A DNA stretch of 64,000 bases from an uncultured Methanomassiliicoccales archaeon (GCA_949292635.1 CASEZY010000007.1:1-64000); one strand, 5' to 3'; positions 43,393 through 52,376 are shown, numbered from the stretch's first letter. Numbers and translations are program-made. The notes: generated by a model from the sequence alone, not told the origin.

Positions 43393-44697
43393 ATGATGGC
43401 ATTCTGGAACGAGGACATCGAGACCATGCCCGTCGAGGAACTCAAGGCAATGCAGCTCAGGCTTCTGCAGCAGCTGGTCGAGAGGACCTATCGGGATTCC
43501 CCGTTCTACCGCACCAAGATGGACGAGAAGGGCGTCAAGCCCGAGGACATCAAGACGCTGGATGACATCCGCAAGCTCCCCTTCATGAAGAAGACCGACC
43601 TGAGGGACAACTACCCGGACAAGCTGTTCGTGAGGCCCTACGAGGAACTGGTCAGGGTACACGTGTCGTCCGGTACCACCGGCAAGCCCACCGTGGTGGG
43701 GTACACGCAGAAGGACCTGGACAACTGGGCGGAGTCCCTGGACAGGGGTATGACCTCCTTCGGCATGACCAAGGAGGACATGCTGGAGAACAGCCACGGA
43801 TACGGATTGTTCACCGGAGGCCTCGGTGTTCACGACGCGGCCACCAAGCTCGGCGCCACCGTCCTGCCCACCAGCACCGGCAACACCAACCGTCAGATCG
43901 ACCTGATGTGTGATCTCCCCGTCACCGTGATGGCGGGAACCCCGTCGTACCTCTTCCACATAGCCGATGTCTGTGACCAGCGTGGCGTGGACATCCGCAG
44001 GGACACCAAGCTCCGCAAGGCCATCGCCGGCGGGGAGCCCTGGTCCGAGTCCATGCGCAGGAAGCTGGAGGACCGTACCGGCATCAAGGTGTACAACTGC
44101 TACGGGGCCAGCGAGTTCAGCGGACCCATGTTCCTGGAATGCGAGGAGCAGGCGGGATTCCACGTTTGGGCGGACCTGTGTCTGATAGAGGTCCTGGACG
44201 AGAACGACGAGCCCGTTCCCGAGGGGGAGAGGGGCGCCATCGTGGTCACCATGCTGCAGAAGGAGGCCTTCCCGCTGATCCGCTACAGGATCGGTGACAT
44301 ATCCTCCCTGGAGTGGGGGGTCTGCAAGTGCGGAAGGACGCACCCCAGGTTGCAGAGGCTGTCCGGCAGGACCGACGACATGCTGGTGGTCCGCGGAATC
44401 AACGTGTTCCCGTCGCAGATCGAGGCGGTCATCGGCGAGATGCCCTTCCTCAGTCCGTTCTATCACCTCACCCTTGACAACGACAAGTACATGGACCGTC
44501 TGGTGGTGGAGGCGGAGCTCAACGAGGAGAGCCTCACCGAGGATATGGTCGAATTGACCAAGATGGCCAACACCCTGGACCGCCGTCTGAAGGAGATCCT
44601 CAACATCAAGGCGGAAGTGAAATTGGTGCTTCCCGGGACCCTTGAGCGCTTCGAGGGCAAGTCCAAGCATGTGACGGATAACAGGAAGTACGACTGA
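43393..44697 (+). CDS. phenylacetate-CoA ligase (PaaK type), copy 2
   Basis: 434 residues. FWNEDIETMPVEELKAMQLRLL, the A3 loop VHVSSGTTGKPTVVGYTQKD, YNCYGASEFSGPMFLEC, GRTDDMLVVRGINVFPSQIEA and the C-terminal lysine in LERFEGKSKHVTDNR. Full length and intact. Start at the first of two adjacent ATGs, after GAGGAGAT. About 110 bases from the previous gene, so it may have its own promoter. Likely arose by duplication of copy 1, with divergence of substrate specificity. Confidence 0.92.
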   Translation: MMAFWNEDIETMPVEELKAMQLRLLQQLVERTYRDSPFYRTKMDEKGVKPEDIKTLDDIRKLPFMKKTDLRDNYPDKLFVRPYEELVRVHVSSGTTGKPTVVGYTQKDLDNWAESLDRGMTSFGMTKEDMLENSHGYGLFTGGLGVHDAATKLGATVLPTSTGNTNRQIDLMCDLPVTVMAGTPSYLFHIADVCDQRGVDIRRDTKLRKAIAGGEPWSESMRRKLEDRTGIKVYNCYGASEFSGPMFLECEEQAGFHVWADLCLIEVLDENDEPVPEGERGAIVVTMLQKEAFPLIRYRIGDISSLEWGVCKCGRTHPRLQRLSGRTDDMLVVRGINVFPSQIEAVIGEMPFLSPFYHLTLDNDKYMDRLVVEAELNEESLTEDMVELTKMANTLDRRLKEILNIKAEVKLVLPGTLERFEGKSKHVTDNRKYD

Positions 44698-44712
44698 GCC
44701 CGTCTACGATAC

Positions 44713-44722
44713 ATTAAATATA
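44713..44722 (+). promoter_or_regulatory. TATA box of the SRP RNA gene
   Basis: ATTAAATATA about 26-30 bases upstream of the first conserved base of the SRP RNA. Confidence 0.65.
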
Positions 44723-44747
44723 GAGGACTGTATCGGCGGTCCTTGTC

Positions 44748-45043
44748 GGGCTAGACCGGGATGTTTGGCGTATCCTTGTATACCGAAACCGTCAATATGC
44801 GGAGGTGACAGCAAGGGACGGTGCTTACAGAAGCCGCGGGCCCACGGAGTGACTATGAGATCCTGTCTTGCGGGGTCCGCGTTCACGTTCGGTGACTGCC
44901 GGAGGGCAGTCAAAGTCGTGTTAATCGCGGGGACCGGGTCAGGCCCTGACGGGAGCAGCCTTACCGCGGGCTACGGACGCTCGCAGGGTAGCGGGGTCGA
45001 GAAGCGAAGTGGCAAACTCGTGACGGAAGTGGCATCAACCCTT
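44748..45043 (+). ncRNA. ffs: signal recognition particle RNA (7S RNA)
   Basis: About 296 bases. Starts GGGCTAGACCGGG and continues with the archaeal domain I pattern (CCGAAACCGTCAATATGCGG). Near 44935-44970 is the helix 8 core, GTCAGGCCCTGACGGGAGCAGCC read in parts: GTCAGG on one side and GGGAGCAGC on the other, the SRP54-binding internal loop. The tip is a UGAC tetraloop instead of the usual GGAA. The 3' end ATCAACCC can pair with the 5' GGG. Ends are estimated to within about ten bases. Confidence 0.9.
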
Positions 45044-45057
45044 GTGGCTCGGCACTC

Positions 45058-46038
45058 TCATCTCTTCTTGGGCTTGCAGCCGGTGATGAGGTCCTTCTCG
45101 AAGTCGAACAATACCGCCTCTTGATCGCCGGATCTTAGAATGAGTCTGTCGGTGTCCTCCACCTTGCCAACAACGGCTCCGGCGCAGCCCACCTTCGAGA
45201 ATATCTCGATGATCCTGGCGGAGTTCTCCGGCGGACAGGCGAAGACGAAGCCGCATCCCTGATATGCCAGCACCCACTGGATGAAGTTCTTGCAGCCCTC
45301 GGGGACGGGTATCCTGTCCACATCCACCCATCCGCCCATACCGGAGGTCTCCAGCATCATGCCCAGGGTTCCCACACATCCGGGGTTGCTCATGTCCTTG
45401 GCGGAATGAGCCAGATGTTCCTTCCCCACGGTGCACATGGCGGCCATCTGCGCCTGGACTATCTCGTCACCCTTGCGGGTGGTGGTGTCCCATACCGCCG
45501 GCAGATTCTCCGGATAGTAGCCGTCGAGATCCATCACGAAGACCACATCGTCCCCGGGTGCCGCCTCGGTGCTTCTGATGAGGTCGGTCTTCGGCACGGT
45601 GCCGATGATGGAGATGTCGATGGCCTGATACTGACAATCGGGGTGGGTGTGACCGCCCACGATGGGCACGTTGAACTTGCGCACCGCGGTCTCCATGCCC
45701 CTGAGGATCTGGGAGCAGATCCTCTCCTCCTTGATGGACATAACATCCACCATGGCCAAGGGCTTCCCTCCCATGGCGGCGATATCGTTGACGTTGACCA
45801 GCACCGCGTAGTATCCGGCGCTGAAGGGGTCGGTCTTCACAAGGGACTCCATGATGCCGTCGGTGGCGAAGAGGATGTAATCGTTGCCGTACTCTATCGC
45901 CGCGGCATCCTCGCCTTCGGATGCGGCCACGTTGACGAAGGAACCGGTGGGAAGCAGGCGCACTATCTCGTGGATGGCGTTCTTCCTGGTGACGCCGGGG
46001 AAGTTCCTTATGGCATCTACGATAGGCTGGAGGTCCAT
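45058..46038 (-). CDS. methanogenesis marker protein 2 (AIR-synthase-related)
   Basis: 326 residues of the PurM/selenophosphate synthetase fold: N-terminal FPGVTRKNAIHEIVRLLPTGSF, ATDGIMESLVKTDPFSAGYY, GGHTHPDCQYQAIDI and a C-terminal GMGGWVDVDRIPVP. It matches the AIR synthase-like protein found in methanogens as marker 2, whose function is unknown. It ends 15 bases from the SRP RNA 3' end and reads toward it. Good evidence that the organism is a methanogen. Confidence 0.88.
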   Translation of the reverse strand: MDLQPIVDAIRNFPGVTRKNAIHEIVRLLPTGSFVNVAASEGEDAAAIEYGNDYILFATDGIMESLVKTDPFSAGYYAVLVNVNDIAAMGGKPLAMVDVMSIKEERICSQILRGMETAVRKFNVPIVGGHTHPDCQYQAIDISIIGTVPKTDLIRSTEAAPGDDVVFVMDLDGYYPENLPAVWDTTTRKGDEIVQAQMAAMCTVGKEHLAHSAKDMSNPGCVGTLGMMLETSGMGGWVDVDRIPVPEGCKNFIQWVLAYQGCGFVFACPPENSARIIEIFSKVGCAGAVVGKVEDTDRLILRSGDQEAVLFDFEKDLITGCKPKKR

Positions 46039-46149
46039 TGTCTCGGTCTATGCAATCATGTGACTTATAGTTAGCTAGGTCACATCGACGAATGTCCCGC
46101 AACTGGCTATCGTTATATATCGCCCAAGGGATGGCGGCACGGTGGCACA

Positions 46150-47697
46150 TTGAGTACGGTCGTCCTCGCCCTGCTTATCCTGTTGGTGATCTACATCGCC
46201 ATCTTCGCCTACATCCGCAGCCACCCGGAGCTGGAGAAGAAGGGGCTGGTGACCATGGGGCCGATCATCATGCTCAGGACCCCCTGGGGTCTGAGGCTGA
46301 TGGACCGTCTCGCCAAGCACCGTCGCATCTGGATGGTCATGGGCAAGGTGTCCATGGCGGTGTCCTTCGCGCTGATGGCCATCATCTCCATCATCCTGAT
46401 CATAGACATCATCTACCTGCCTCAGGCCATGCAGTCCGAGGGGCTGGGCATCGAGTACGCGTTGGCGATACCCGGTCTGAACCCCATGCTCCCGCTGGTC
46501 TACGGGATAATCGGATTGGTGGTGGCCATGGTGATCCACGAACTGTCCCACGGCATCCAGAGCCGGGCCAACGACGTGGGCGTGGAGCACTCCGGGATAC
46601 AGTACTGCGTGGTCCCGCTGGGAGCCTTCGTGGAGCTCAGCACCGAGGACATCGAGAAGGCTCCGAGAAGAGCCAGGATGGATATCTTCGCCGCAGGGAT
46701 AACCACCAATTTCCTTGCCGCGGTGGTGCTCTTCACGGTGATGTTCGCCGCACTTATGGCAGGCGTCAGCACCCAGTACGGGGACTCTCCCGCCGTGTAC
46801 GCGGTGAGCGAGGGCTCCGAAGCATACGATTCCGGGATACCCACCTCTGCGATAATCGTGGCGATAGACGGACATGAGGTCACCGATTACAATTCCATAG
46901 AGGAGATCCTCCGCGGATACACCGCCCCGGAGGTCATCAACGCCACGGTCACATACGTGTATCACGACGAGCAGCGCACCGCGAACATGATCCTGGGGGC
47001 GCAGATAGAGGCCGTCACTTCGTTGTCGCCGGCCTATTCCATCGGATTGGAGAAGGGGATGTACATAGTCGGTCTCTCGGTGAACGGAGGGGCGGAGACG
47101 GCGATACACCTGCCGTCGCAGTTCACATCCTTCATGCAGAGCACCTCGCCCGGTGATGTCATCACTGTGCGCTACTACGACGGTTCGACATATCATGTAC
47201 GTTCTGCGGTATTGTCAGCCAACGGGGACATAGGGTTCCTGGGGATATCCACCTCGCTGTCGGGATTCACCTTCACCACCCCCAACCTGGTGATGGAGGA
47301 AGGCATCAATCCGTTGAACGGTGCCACAAACCTGTCACAGGGTGCCCTGTCGCTGCTGTCATATATCAGCGCCCCCTTCAACGGATTCTCCCCCATTCCC
47401 GAGGACGTGACCTGGTGGTACGACTGCTCCTTCCTGCCGGATGATGTGTTCTGGGTGCTGATCTACGTGATATACTGGACCTTCTGGCTAAACATCGTTC
47501 TGGGGATATCCAACGCCCTGCCCAGCCTGCCCTTCGACGGAGGTCATCTGTTCAGGGGCGGCGTGGACTGGATTCTGGAGCGCATGGGTAAGAAGACCCA
47601 GGAGGAGAGGAACCGCATCGCCGATCCACTCTGCTCGATGGTCACTTACACCATGCTGGGTGTGATGCTGCTGGTGATATTCGCCATCATATTCTGA
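46150..47697 (+). CDS. site-2 protease-like membrane metalloprotease (M50)
   Basis: 515 residues with about six to eight membrane helices. Zinc motif HELSH at 130-134 in the third helix and the third ligand motif PSLPFDGGHLF near 460, as in S2P/M50 proteases. Between them a PDZ-like module (YDSGIPTSAIIVAIDGHEVTDYNSIEEIL in parts). Would cleave substrates inside the membrane. TTG start; a TATA box GTTATATATC is about 35-40 bases upstream. Divergent from marker 2; overlaps mptE at its end. Confidence 0.88.
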   Translation: MSTVVLALLILLVIYIAIFAYIRSHPELEKKGLVTMGPIIMLRTPWGLRLMDRLAKHRRIWMVMGKVSMAVSFALMAIISIILIIDIIYLPQAMQSEGLGIEYALAIPGLNPMLPLVYGIIGLVVAMVIHELSHGIQSRANDVGVEHSGIQYCVVPLGAFVELSTEDIEKAPRRARMDIFAAGITTNFLAAVVLFTVMFAALMAGVSTQYGDSPAVYAVSEGSEAYDSGIPTSAIIVAIDGHEVTDYNSIEEILRGYTAPEVINATVTYVYHDEQRTANMILGAQIEAVTSLSPAYSIGLEKGMYIVGLSVNGGAETAIHLPSQFTSFMQSTSPGDVITVRYYDGSTYHVRSAVLSANGDIGFLGISTSLSGFTFTTPNLVMEEGINPLNGATNLSQGALSLLSYISAPFNGFSPIPEDVTWWYDCSFLPDDVFWVLIYVIYWTFWLNIVLGISNALPSLPFDGGHLFRGGVDWILERMGKKTQEERNRIADPLCSMVTYTMLGVMLLVIFAIIF

Positions 47698-48322
47698 CGA
47701 TATCCGGGGAATCCGGGCGGATGATGCGTTCCGCCCAGCGGAGCTTCCGCATCTTCACCTCGGGATCGGAACTGTCCTTGGTGCAGGGGTGTTGGAAATC
47801 GAATCCTCTGAGCTCGATGGTGCATCCGTGCTCCCTGGCGATGCAGACGGCCCGGTCACCGTCGGTGAACCCTCCGAAGTTCTGGATAACCCTATCGGGG
47901 ACGGATTGTGTGGTAAGCACCACCGGCCCGGTGAACTCCTTGGCATAGCGCATCACCAGTTCCATGTTATCGCCGTGTGCGTGGATGAAGGTCACCGCAC
48001 CCTTCCGTGACATGGCTATCTGGCACTCCGTGTCGCCGTCCAGGTCCGTGACAACAATGTCGGGCACTATGTGCTCCCTGCAGAGTATCTCTGTGGCGGA
48101 TCCGGCGGATATGACGGTCTTCCCATCCAGATCACTCAGATCCGGATCGGCGGGACCGATGACCGCCACGGTGTCCTTGAACTCTATGTCATCGGGATCG
48201 ATCAGATCGGCGTTAGTCATCAGTGCCTTCAGAAGTCTGGCACATGCCTCGTCCTCCGAACGCGAATAGCCCATGTCCTCCAGGATCTCCCGGTAGACGG
48301 GCTCCCATTCACCGTGAATCAT
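47687..48322 (-). CDS. mptE: 6-hydroxymethyl-7,8-dihydropterin pyrophosphokinase (MptE-like)
   Basis: About 211 residues (DUF115). Makes the diphosphate precursor of methanopterin or related pterins. VAVIGPADPDLSDLDGKTVISAGSA, DIVVTDLDGD (metal-binding acidic pair) and FIHAHGDNMELVMRY are the visible motifs. ATG set after GGTGAAACAG; the gene overlaps the end of the DUF373 gene by 14 bases and the M50 gene by 11 bases on the other strand. Confidence 0.87.
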   Translation of the reverse strand: MIHGEWEPVYREILEDMGYSRSEDEACARLLKALMTNADLIDPDDIEFKDTVAVIGPADPDLSDLDGKTVISAGSATEILCREHIVPDIVVTDLDGDTECQIAMSRKGAVTFIHAHGDNMELVMRYAKEFTGPVVLTTQSVPDRVIQNFGGFTDGDRAVCIAREHGCTIELRGFDFQHPCTKDSSDPEVKMRKLRWAERIIRPDSPDIVRI

Positions 48323-49454
48323 CTGTTTCACCGCGATGGGCCCTGAAGTAGCGGCTGAAGGTGGTCTGCAGCACGGAGGTGATCACCAGGAACACTATGC
48401 CGACGATTATCTCCAACAGGATCAGCAAGTTCTCCATCTCCCCGTAACCCAGCATCATCTTCGTCAGGTCCAGGGCTCCCTGGGCGATGAAGGCGATGCC
48501 GATGATGGCGATGGTGCCCACCATGAAGCTGCGGTTGACCTTCTTCATGGACAGGTAGTTCTTCAGCTCCTTGCCGGTGTCCCTGAACACAACCGCCAGG
48601 GCGATCGGCCACATGGCGTTGGATACGAATTGGACGATCAGGTACAGCGTGTCCCCGGTCTGCAGGTTCCATATGGAGTTCAGCCCCATGGCCACGCCCG
48701 CCACCAGCATGCCGAAGGCGATTATCGAGAAGGTGATCGTGATGTCGCCGCTGCGTATGTTCTTGCCCAGATTCTCTAAGCTTTGGATGAATCTATCCAT
48801 CAGGTTGTAGCCGTACATCAGCAGCATGATGCCCAGGACTGTCGCGATGATGGACCAGGTCTGGTTGTAGATGTACATCCCGGACCCGGTGATCATGTAC
48901 GCGTAGAATCCCTCGGCAAGGAAAATAAGACCTATCAGCAGCAGAAGTCCGCCTATGGGTACAAGGAACCTCTTCCTCTTGTCGGCGTCCTTCATCATCC
49001 TGGAGATGATGTACAGTGTGCCTTCCACCCCCGGGGCCTGCTTCACATAGACCTTCCTCACGGAGTCTATCGGCACCCTGGAGCTGATGATCGGGTAGAC
49101 ATACTCGTCCTCGGCCCCGTCCCCCACCAGGATGACCCTGTCCGGGGATACGACTGAGATGACCTCCTCCAGCTGCTCGATGACAGCATAATCCGAACGG
49201 TGGCCCACCTTGCGGTCGCCGCAGATGAGGGCGATCTCCGCCTTCCTGCCGGGCCTGCCGCGGAAGCTCTCCATCAGTTCCTTGTAGGTCTGGATGGCGG
49301 CGAACAGTCCGTTGACATCGGAATCCTCGGGATCGGCCACGCCGAGGCTCATCACGGCCTCCACGCATCCTTCGATGCCGATCACGGGGGTCGCCACCCC
49401 CGCCTTCTCGCCGAAGTCGTTGTCCCTGTCGATGGCCAGGACCAGAGTCTTCAT
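48309..49454 (-). CDS. DUF373 membrane protein
   Basis: 381 residues. Soluble N-terminal domain (MKTLVLAIDRDNDFGEKAGV, IALICGDRKVGHRSDYAVIEQL, VILVGDGAEDEYVYPIISSRVPID), then seven or so membrane helices from about residue 165. The N-terminal part resembles nucleotide- or metal-binding hydrolase-like folds with acidic residues, but DUF373 has no known function. Start at MKTLVLAID, the family beginning. Upstream of and overlapping mptE, so the pair is cotranscribed. Confidence 0.85.
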   Translation of the reverse strand: MKTLVLAIDRDNDFGEKAGVATPVIGIEGCVEAVMSLGVADPEDSDVNGLFAAIQTYKELMESFRGRPGRKAEIALICGDRKVGHRSDYAVIEQLEEVISVVSPDRVILVGDGAEDEYVYPIISSRVPIDSVRKVYVKQAPGVEGTLYIISRMMKDADKRKRFLVPIGGLLLLIGLIFLAEGFYAYMITGSGMYIYNQTWSIIATVLGIMLLMYGYNLMDRFIQSLENLGKNIRSGDITITFSIIAFGMLVAGVAMGLNSIWNLQTGDTLYLIVQFVSNAMWPIALAVVFRDTGKELKNYLSMKKVNRSFMVGTIAIIGIAFIAQGALDLTKMMLGYGEMENLLILLEIIVGIVFLVITSVLQTTFSRYFRAHRGETDDSR

Positions 49455-49571
49455 CGGGCACGTGTACCCCTTAGGCATTAATTAACTTGCCCGCGACTGA
49501 GTGCGTTTTCGGCGGATGTGCGCGGGTGTACGCGCGATACTATGAAACGGGGGTAAGCCGTTCCGCCGTCC

Positions 49572-50216
49572 ATGCGCATCAAGTGGCACGGACACTCCTG
49601 TTTCGAGATAACCACCGGGGATACCACCATCGTCATCGATCCCCACGACGGCAAGTCCCTGGGGATCAAGGTGCCTTCGGCCACCGCGGATCTCGTACTG
49701 ATGACCCACGACCACTACGACCACAACGCCTCCAGGACCATCAACGGCAACTTCAAGCCGGTGCTGGCCAAGAACGGCAGGTTCGAGTTCAGGGGCATCC
49801 CCTTCTACGGTCTGTCCACCTACCACGACGACGTGAACGGCGCAAAAAGGGGATTCAACACCATGTACCGCTTCACCGTGGAGGGGATGACCCTCTGCCA
49901 CTGCGGGGATCTCGGGACGGTGCCTAACAACAAGGTGATCAACGCCATCTGCGGTGCGGACTTCCTCTTCGTGCCCATAGGCGGCGTGTTCACCATGGAG
50001 CTGCCGGAGGTGCGCAGGTTCATAGAGGCGGTCAATCCCCACATCGTCATCCCCATGCATTACCGCGTCGGGGGTCTGACGCTCCCGGTGGCGGACATAG
50101 ACGGGTTCCTGGAGATGATACCTCCGGACTTCGTGGAATATGTGGGCAACTCAATCGACATAACGAAGGACGAACTGCCCGAACTCAAGGAATGCTGGGT
50201 CTTCGACCGCAGTTAG
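49572..50216 (+). CDS. metallo-beta-lactamase-fold hydrolase (UPF0173/UlaG-like)
   Basis: 214 residues. MRIKWHGHSCFEITT, MTHDHYDHNA (HxHxDH), CHCGDLG and IPMHYRVGG are the ordered motifs of the small L-ascorbate-6-phosphate lactonase-like group. Substrate unknown; probably a cytosolic phosphoesterase or lactonase. Divergent from the DUF373 gene. Stop is TAG and overlaps the aIF6 stop by four bases. Confidence 0.9.
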   Translation: MRIKWHGHSCFEITTGDTTIVIDPHDGKSLGIKVPSATADLVLMTHDHYDHNASRTINGNFKPVLAKNGRFEFRGIPFYGLSTYHDDVNGAKRGFNTMYRFTVEGMTLCHCGDLGTVPNNKVINAICGADFLFVPIGGVFTMELPEVRRFIEAVNPHIVIPMHYRVGGLTLPVADIDGFLEMIPPDFVEYVGNSIDITKDELPELKECWVFDRS

Positions 50217-50872
50217 AACAGGTCCAGGGCGTCCTCCAGCTTTCCCATCTCGATGGGGGTGGTGAGGTCGCCGACCAGTGCGCCCTTGGAATTCGCCAGG
50301 GCGCAGGCGGATACGGTACGGACGCCATGGTTCAAGGTGGTGCGGATCGCATCCACCTTCAGGACGTCCTTGATAAGTGCCAGATCCTCGGAGGTGGCAC
50401 CGGGGTGCACCGCCGCCCCCTTGTTGGTGGCGAGGCAGACGGCCCCCACGGTGGGAATCTCCGCGATGGTGCCGCGCACGCACTCCACGCCCAGGGCGTC
50501 GGAGATGAGCTTGATCTCCGTGTCGCTGAGCTCGGGGTTGACGATGGCACCGAAATCGTTGACAAGGATGTTGTTCCCTGCCGCATTGAACCTGTCCTCC
50601 AGGGTGGCCACATTCAGGACCTTGCCGATTCTGTCCAGTTCGGTCTGCTCGGCCAGGCCGGAGACCACGGCGCCGTTGGAGTTGGCCGCCATCAGGGACC
50701 CGACCACGAAGGATCCGGCCACGGATGTGCGGACGCACTCCACCCCCAGGGCCAGGGCGACCTCGTCGGCGAAGCCGCCGTCGAGGTCGGAGGCGATGAA
50801 GGCGTAGCTCTCGCTGACCCTGGAATACACACCGATGCTGGGGGTTCCGGACCTGCGGGAGATACGCATCAT
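50213..50872 (-). CDS. eif6: translation initiation factor aIF6
   Basis: 219 residues of the five-fold eIF6 pentein fold; binds the large ribosomal subunit and stops early joining with the small one. Repeated motifs: GVECVRTSVAGSFVVGSLMAANS, NNILVNDFGAIVNPELSD, GTIAEIPTVGAVCLATNKGAAVHP. The two Met codons at the start fit ATG ATG CGT; a start further upstream would overlap L31e. Last gene of the S19e operon. Confidence 0.95.
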   Translation of the reverse strand: MMRISRRSGTPSIGVYSRVSESYAFIASDLDGGFADEVALALGVECVRTSVAGSFVVGSLMAANSNGAVVSGLAEQTELDRIGKVLNVATLEDRFNAAGNNILVNDFGAIVNPELSDTEIKLISDALGVECVRGTIAEIPTVGAVCLATNKGAAVHPGATSEDLALIKDVLKVDAIRTTLNHGVRTVSACALANSKGALVGDLTTPIEMGKLEDALDLF

Positions 50873-50876
50873 GCTC

Positions 50877-51140
50877 TCACTCGGCCAGGGTGACCTCGAC
50901 AAGGCCGTCCTCGAACTTGACTGCCTTGACGATGATCTTGTTGGGAGGGTTCTGGATTCCTCTGGACCAGATCTTCTCGTTGACGGAGGTGTCGATCCAG
51001 ACCTTGCCCTCTTCGGCCTTCATGTGCCTCTTGACGAAGTCCCTGACCTCCTTGACGGCGCGGTTGGCCCTGCGGGTCCTGGGCGCCATCTTGGTGGCCC
51101 TCAGAGGGACGGTCATGACTCTCTCGATCTCTTCTGCCAT
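50877..51140 (-). CDS. rpl31e: large ribosomal subunit protein L31e
   Basis: 87 residues: ERVMTVPLRATKMAPRTRRANRAVKEVRDFV and VWIDTSVNEKIWSRGIQNPP (in parts), which match archaeal L31e. Sits near the tunnel exit. Four bases upstream of aIF6 and four bases downstream of L39e. Confidence 0.96.
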   Translation of the reverse strand: MAEEIERVMTVPLRATKMAPRTRRANRAVKEVRDFVKRHMKAEEGKVWIDTSVNEKIWSRGIQNPPNKIIVKAVKFEDGLVEVTLAE

Positions 51141-51144
51141 AGGA

Positions 51145-51300
51145 TCACTCCTTGAGTTTGCTCATGCGCCATGACCTTCTCTTGGGGTGGCGCAGGAACT
51201 GCCTGTTCGTCCTCATCATGACCCAGGCGGGCACACGGCGGTTCTGCTTGGTGGCCTTGTTCAGCCTGGTCTTCATTGCCGGCGGTTTGGTTGAACTCAT
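51145..51300 (-). CDS. rpl39e: large ribosomal subunit protein L39e
   Basis: 51 residues, too short for simple ORF screens: [20 protein letters not shown] then [31 protein letters not shown] (in parts). The conserved RxVPxW and the basic tail make it L39e, a tunnel-lining protein. Ends with TGA four bases from L31e. Completes the usual archaeal S19e-PDCD5-L39e-L31e-aIF6 order. Confidence 0.95.
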   Translation of the reverse strand: MSSTKPPAMKTRLNKATKQNRRVPAWVMMRTNRQFLRHPKRRSWRMSKLKE

Positions 51301-51305
51301 TACAA

Positions 51306-51647
51306 TCATCTCCTCTCGATGGTTATCTCCCTGTGCTGGGGAGACACCTGCCTCAGGATGTTGCGGAGCATGTCGTCGTTCACGACACCCTGGAGCCTTC
51401 CCGACTGTGCCAGCTGGATCAGCTGCATCTCTACGGCGTTGCAGAGTTCGGGGTTGGCGACTCTTACGTTGGACAGTCTGTCCCTGGCGTCCGGGGTGAG
51501 GATCTGACGGAGGATCATCTGCTTCTGGATCTCCATCTGCTGTCTCTGCTGCTCGGCCGCCTGCTGCTGTGCCATGGCCTGTTGCTGGTTGTTCTGCAGC
51601 TCCGCCATACGCTTCTGTCTCAACGCTTCCAATTCAGGGTCTTCCAT
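51306..51647 (-). CDS. PDCD5-like DNA-binding protein
   Basis: 113 residues. Helix-rich N-terminus with Q/M-rich repeats ([19 protein letters not shown]), then the compact core [28 protein letters not shown] and the C-terminal [15 protein letters not shown]. This is the archaeal homologue of PDCD5, usually found in this ribosomal operon. Function remains unclear; DNA binding is reported for relatives. Confidence 0.92.
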   Translation of the reverse strand: MEDPELEALRQKRMAELQNNQQQAMAQQQAAEQQRQQMEIQKQMILRQILTPDARDRLSNVRVANPELCNAVEMQLIQLAQSGRLQGVVNDDMLRNILRQVSPQHREITIERR

Positions 51648-51661
51648 GCTCTCACTCCCGA

Positions 51662-52090
51662 TCAGGCCTTCATCTCGTCGGACACCTCTTTGGCGGCGTT
51701 GTCCAGGAGGGACATTCCGCTGGGGCTGATGGCGCGGCCCTGCTTGTTCACGGAGACGAGATATCCCGCCTTCTCAAGCTGGATCATGCATTTCCTGGCG
51801 ATGTTGCGGCTTCCCTTGACGGCCTTGTTGGGCATGGAACCCTTGTCGGCGTATCCGCCGTACTCGGCCGCGAGCTTGGAGGAGCCCATGGGGCCCTTCA
51901 CGTAGATCTTCCTCAGGATGGCTGCGGACCTGGTGTACCACCAGTCCTCCTGGGTGGGTGCCTTCTCGGTGTGCCTGCCGGTCTTAGCGAACTCGGCCCA
52001 TGCAGGGGGCTCGATGGCGTCGTTGCCCTTGAGCTTCTCTGCGACCTTGAGAATCAGCTTCTCCGCAGGAACGTCATAGACGGTTACCAT
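51662..52090 (-). CDS. rps19e: small ribosomal subunit protein S19e
   Basis: 142 residues from MVTVYDVPAEKLI. PPAWAEFAKTGRHTEKAPTQ, WWYTRSAAILRKIYVKGPMG and AVKGSRNIARKCMIQLEKAG are S19e hallmarks. First gene of the operon; a TATA box (CTTATATACC) lies about 65 bases upstream. The frame stays open 14 codons further but without family similarity. Confidence 0.96.
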   Translation of the reverse strand: MVTVYDVPAEKLILKVAEKLKGNDAIEPPAWAEFAKTGRHTEKAPTQEDWWYTRSAAILRKIYVKGPMGSSKLAAEYGGYADKGSMPNKAVKGSRNIARKCMIQLEKAGYLVSVNKQGRAISPSGMSLLDNAAKEVSDEMKA

Positions 52091-52154
52091 TTTCTTACCT
52101 CTTCGGATGCGCACGCACGGATACGTGTGCATCGATGGCTGTCGGCATCAGTGA

Positions 52155-52168
52155 TATGGTATATAAGC
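52155..52168 (-). promoter_or_regulatory. TATA box of the rps19e operon
   Basis: CTTATATACCATA on the minus strand, about 65-70 bases before the start codon, giving a leader of about 40 bases. Confidence 0.6.
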
Positions 52169-52246
52169 GTTGCTAGAAAGAATAGAATACACAAAGTGTT
52201 CAGAATCGAATCCCGCACGTTCGGTCCGGCGACCCCCGTACGGCCT

Positions 52247-52369
52247 GCGGACGTAATGTCCGCCACGGAGGATGTTCGCACATCCTGTGTCCGTGATTGG
52301 GTGGATATCTTGGTGGTATTTATATGTCACCGCCGGGGACGGTGACGCGAGAGGAGCGGGATCACCCGC
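52247..52369. other. run of perfect hairpins in an intergenic island
   Basis: Four stems in 123 bases: GCGGAC/GTCCGC (52247-52263); CACGGA pairing with TCCGTG (52264-52295) enclosing GGATGT-TCGC-ACATCC; GTCACCG/CGGTGAC (52326-52346); GCGGG/CCCGC (52356-52369). TATTTATAT at about 52317 separates the second from the third. There is no gene here. It may be a structured RNA on either strand, or terminator and operator pieces. The last hairpin could end transcription of the neighbouring pseudogene. Confidence 0.55.
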
Positions 52370-52376
52370 CGCACCC

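Noticed and set aside
52195-52225. tRNA T-arm-like string GAATCGAATCCCGC
   Set aside because: No matching acceptor, D or anticodon arms in the surrounding bases.
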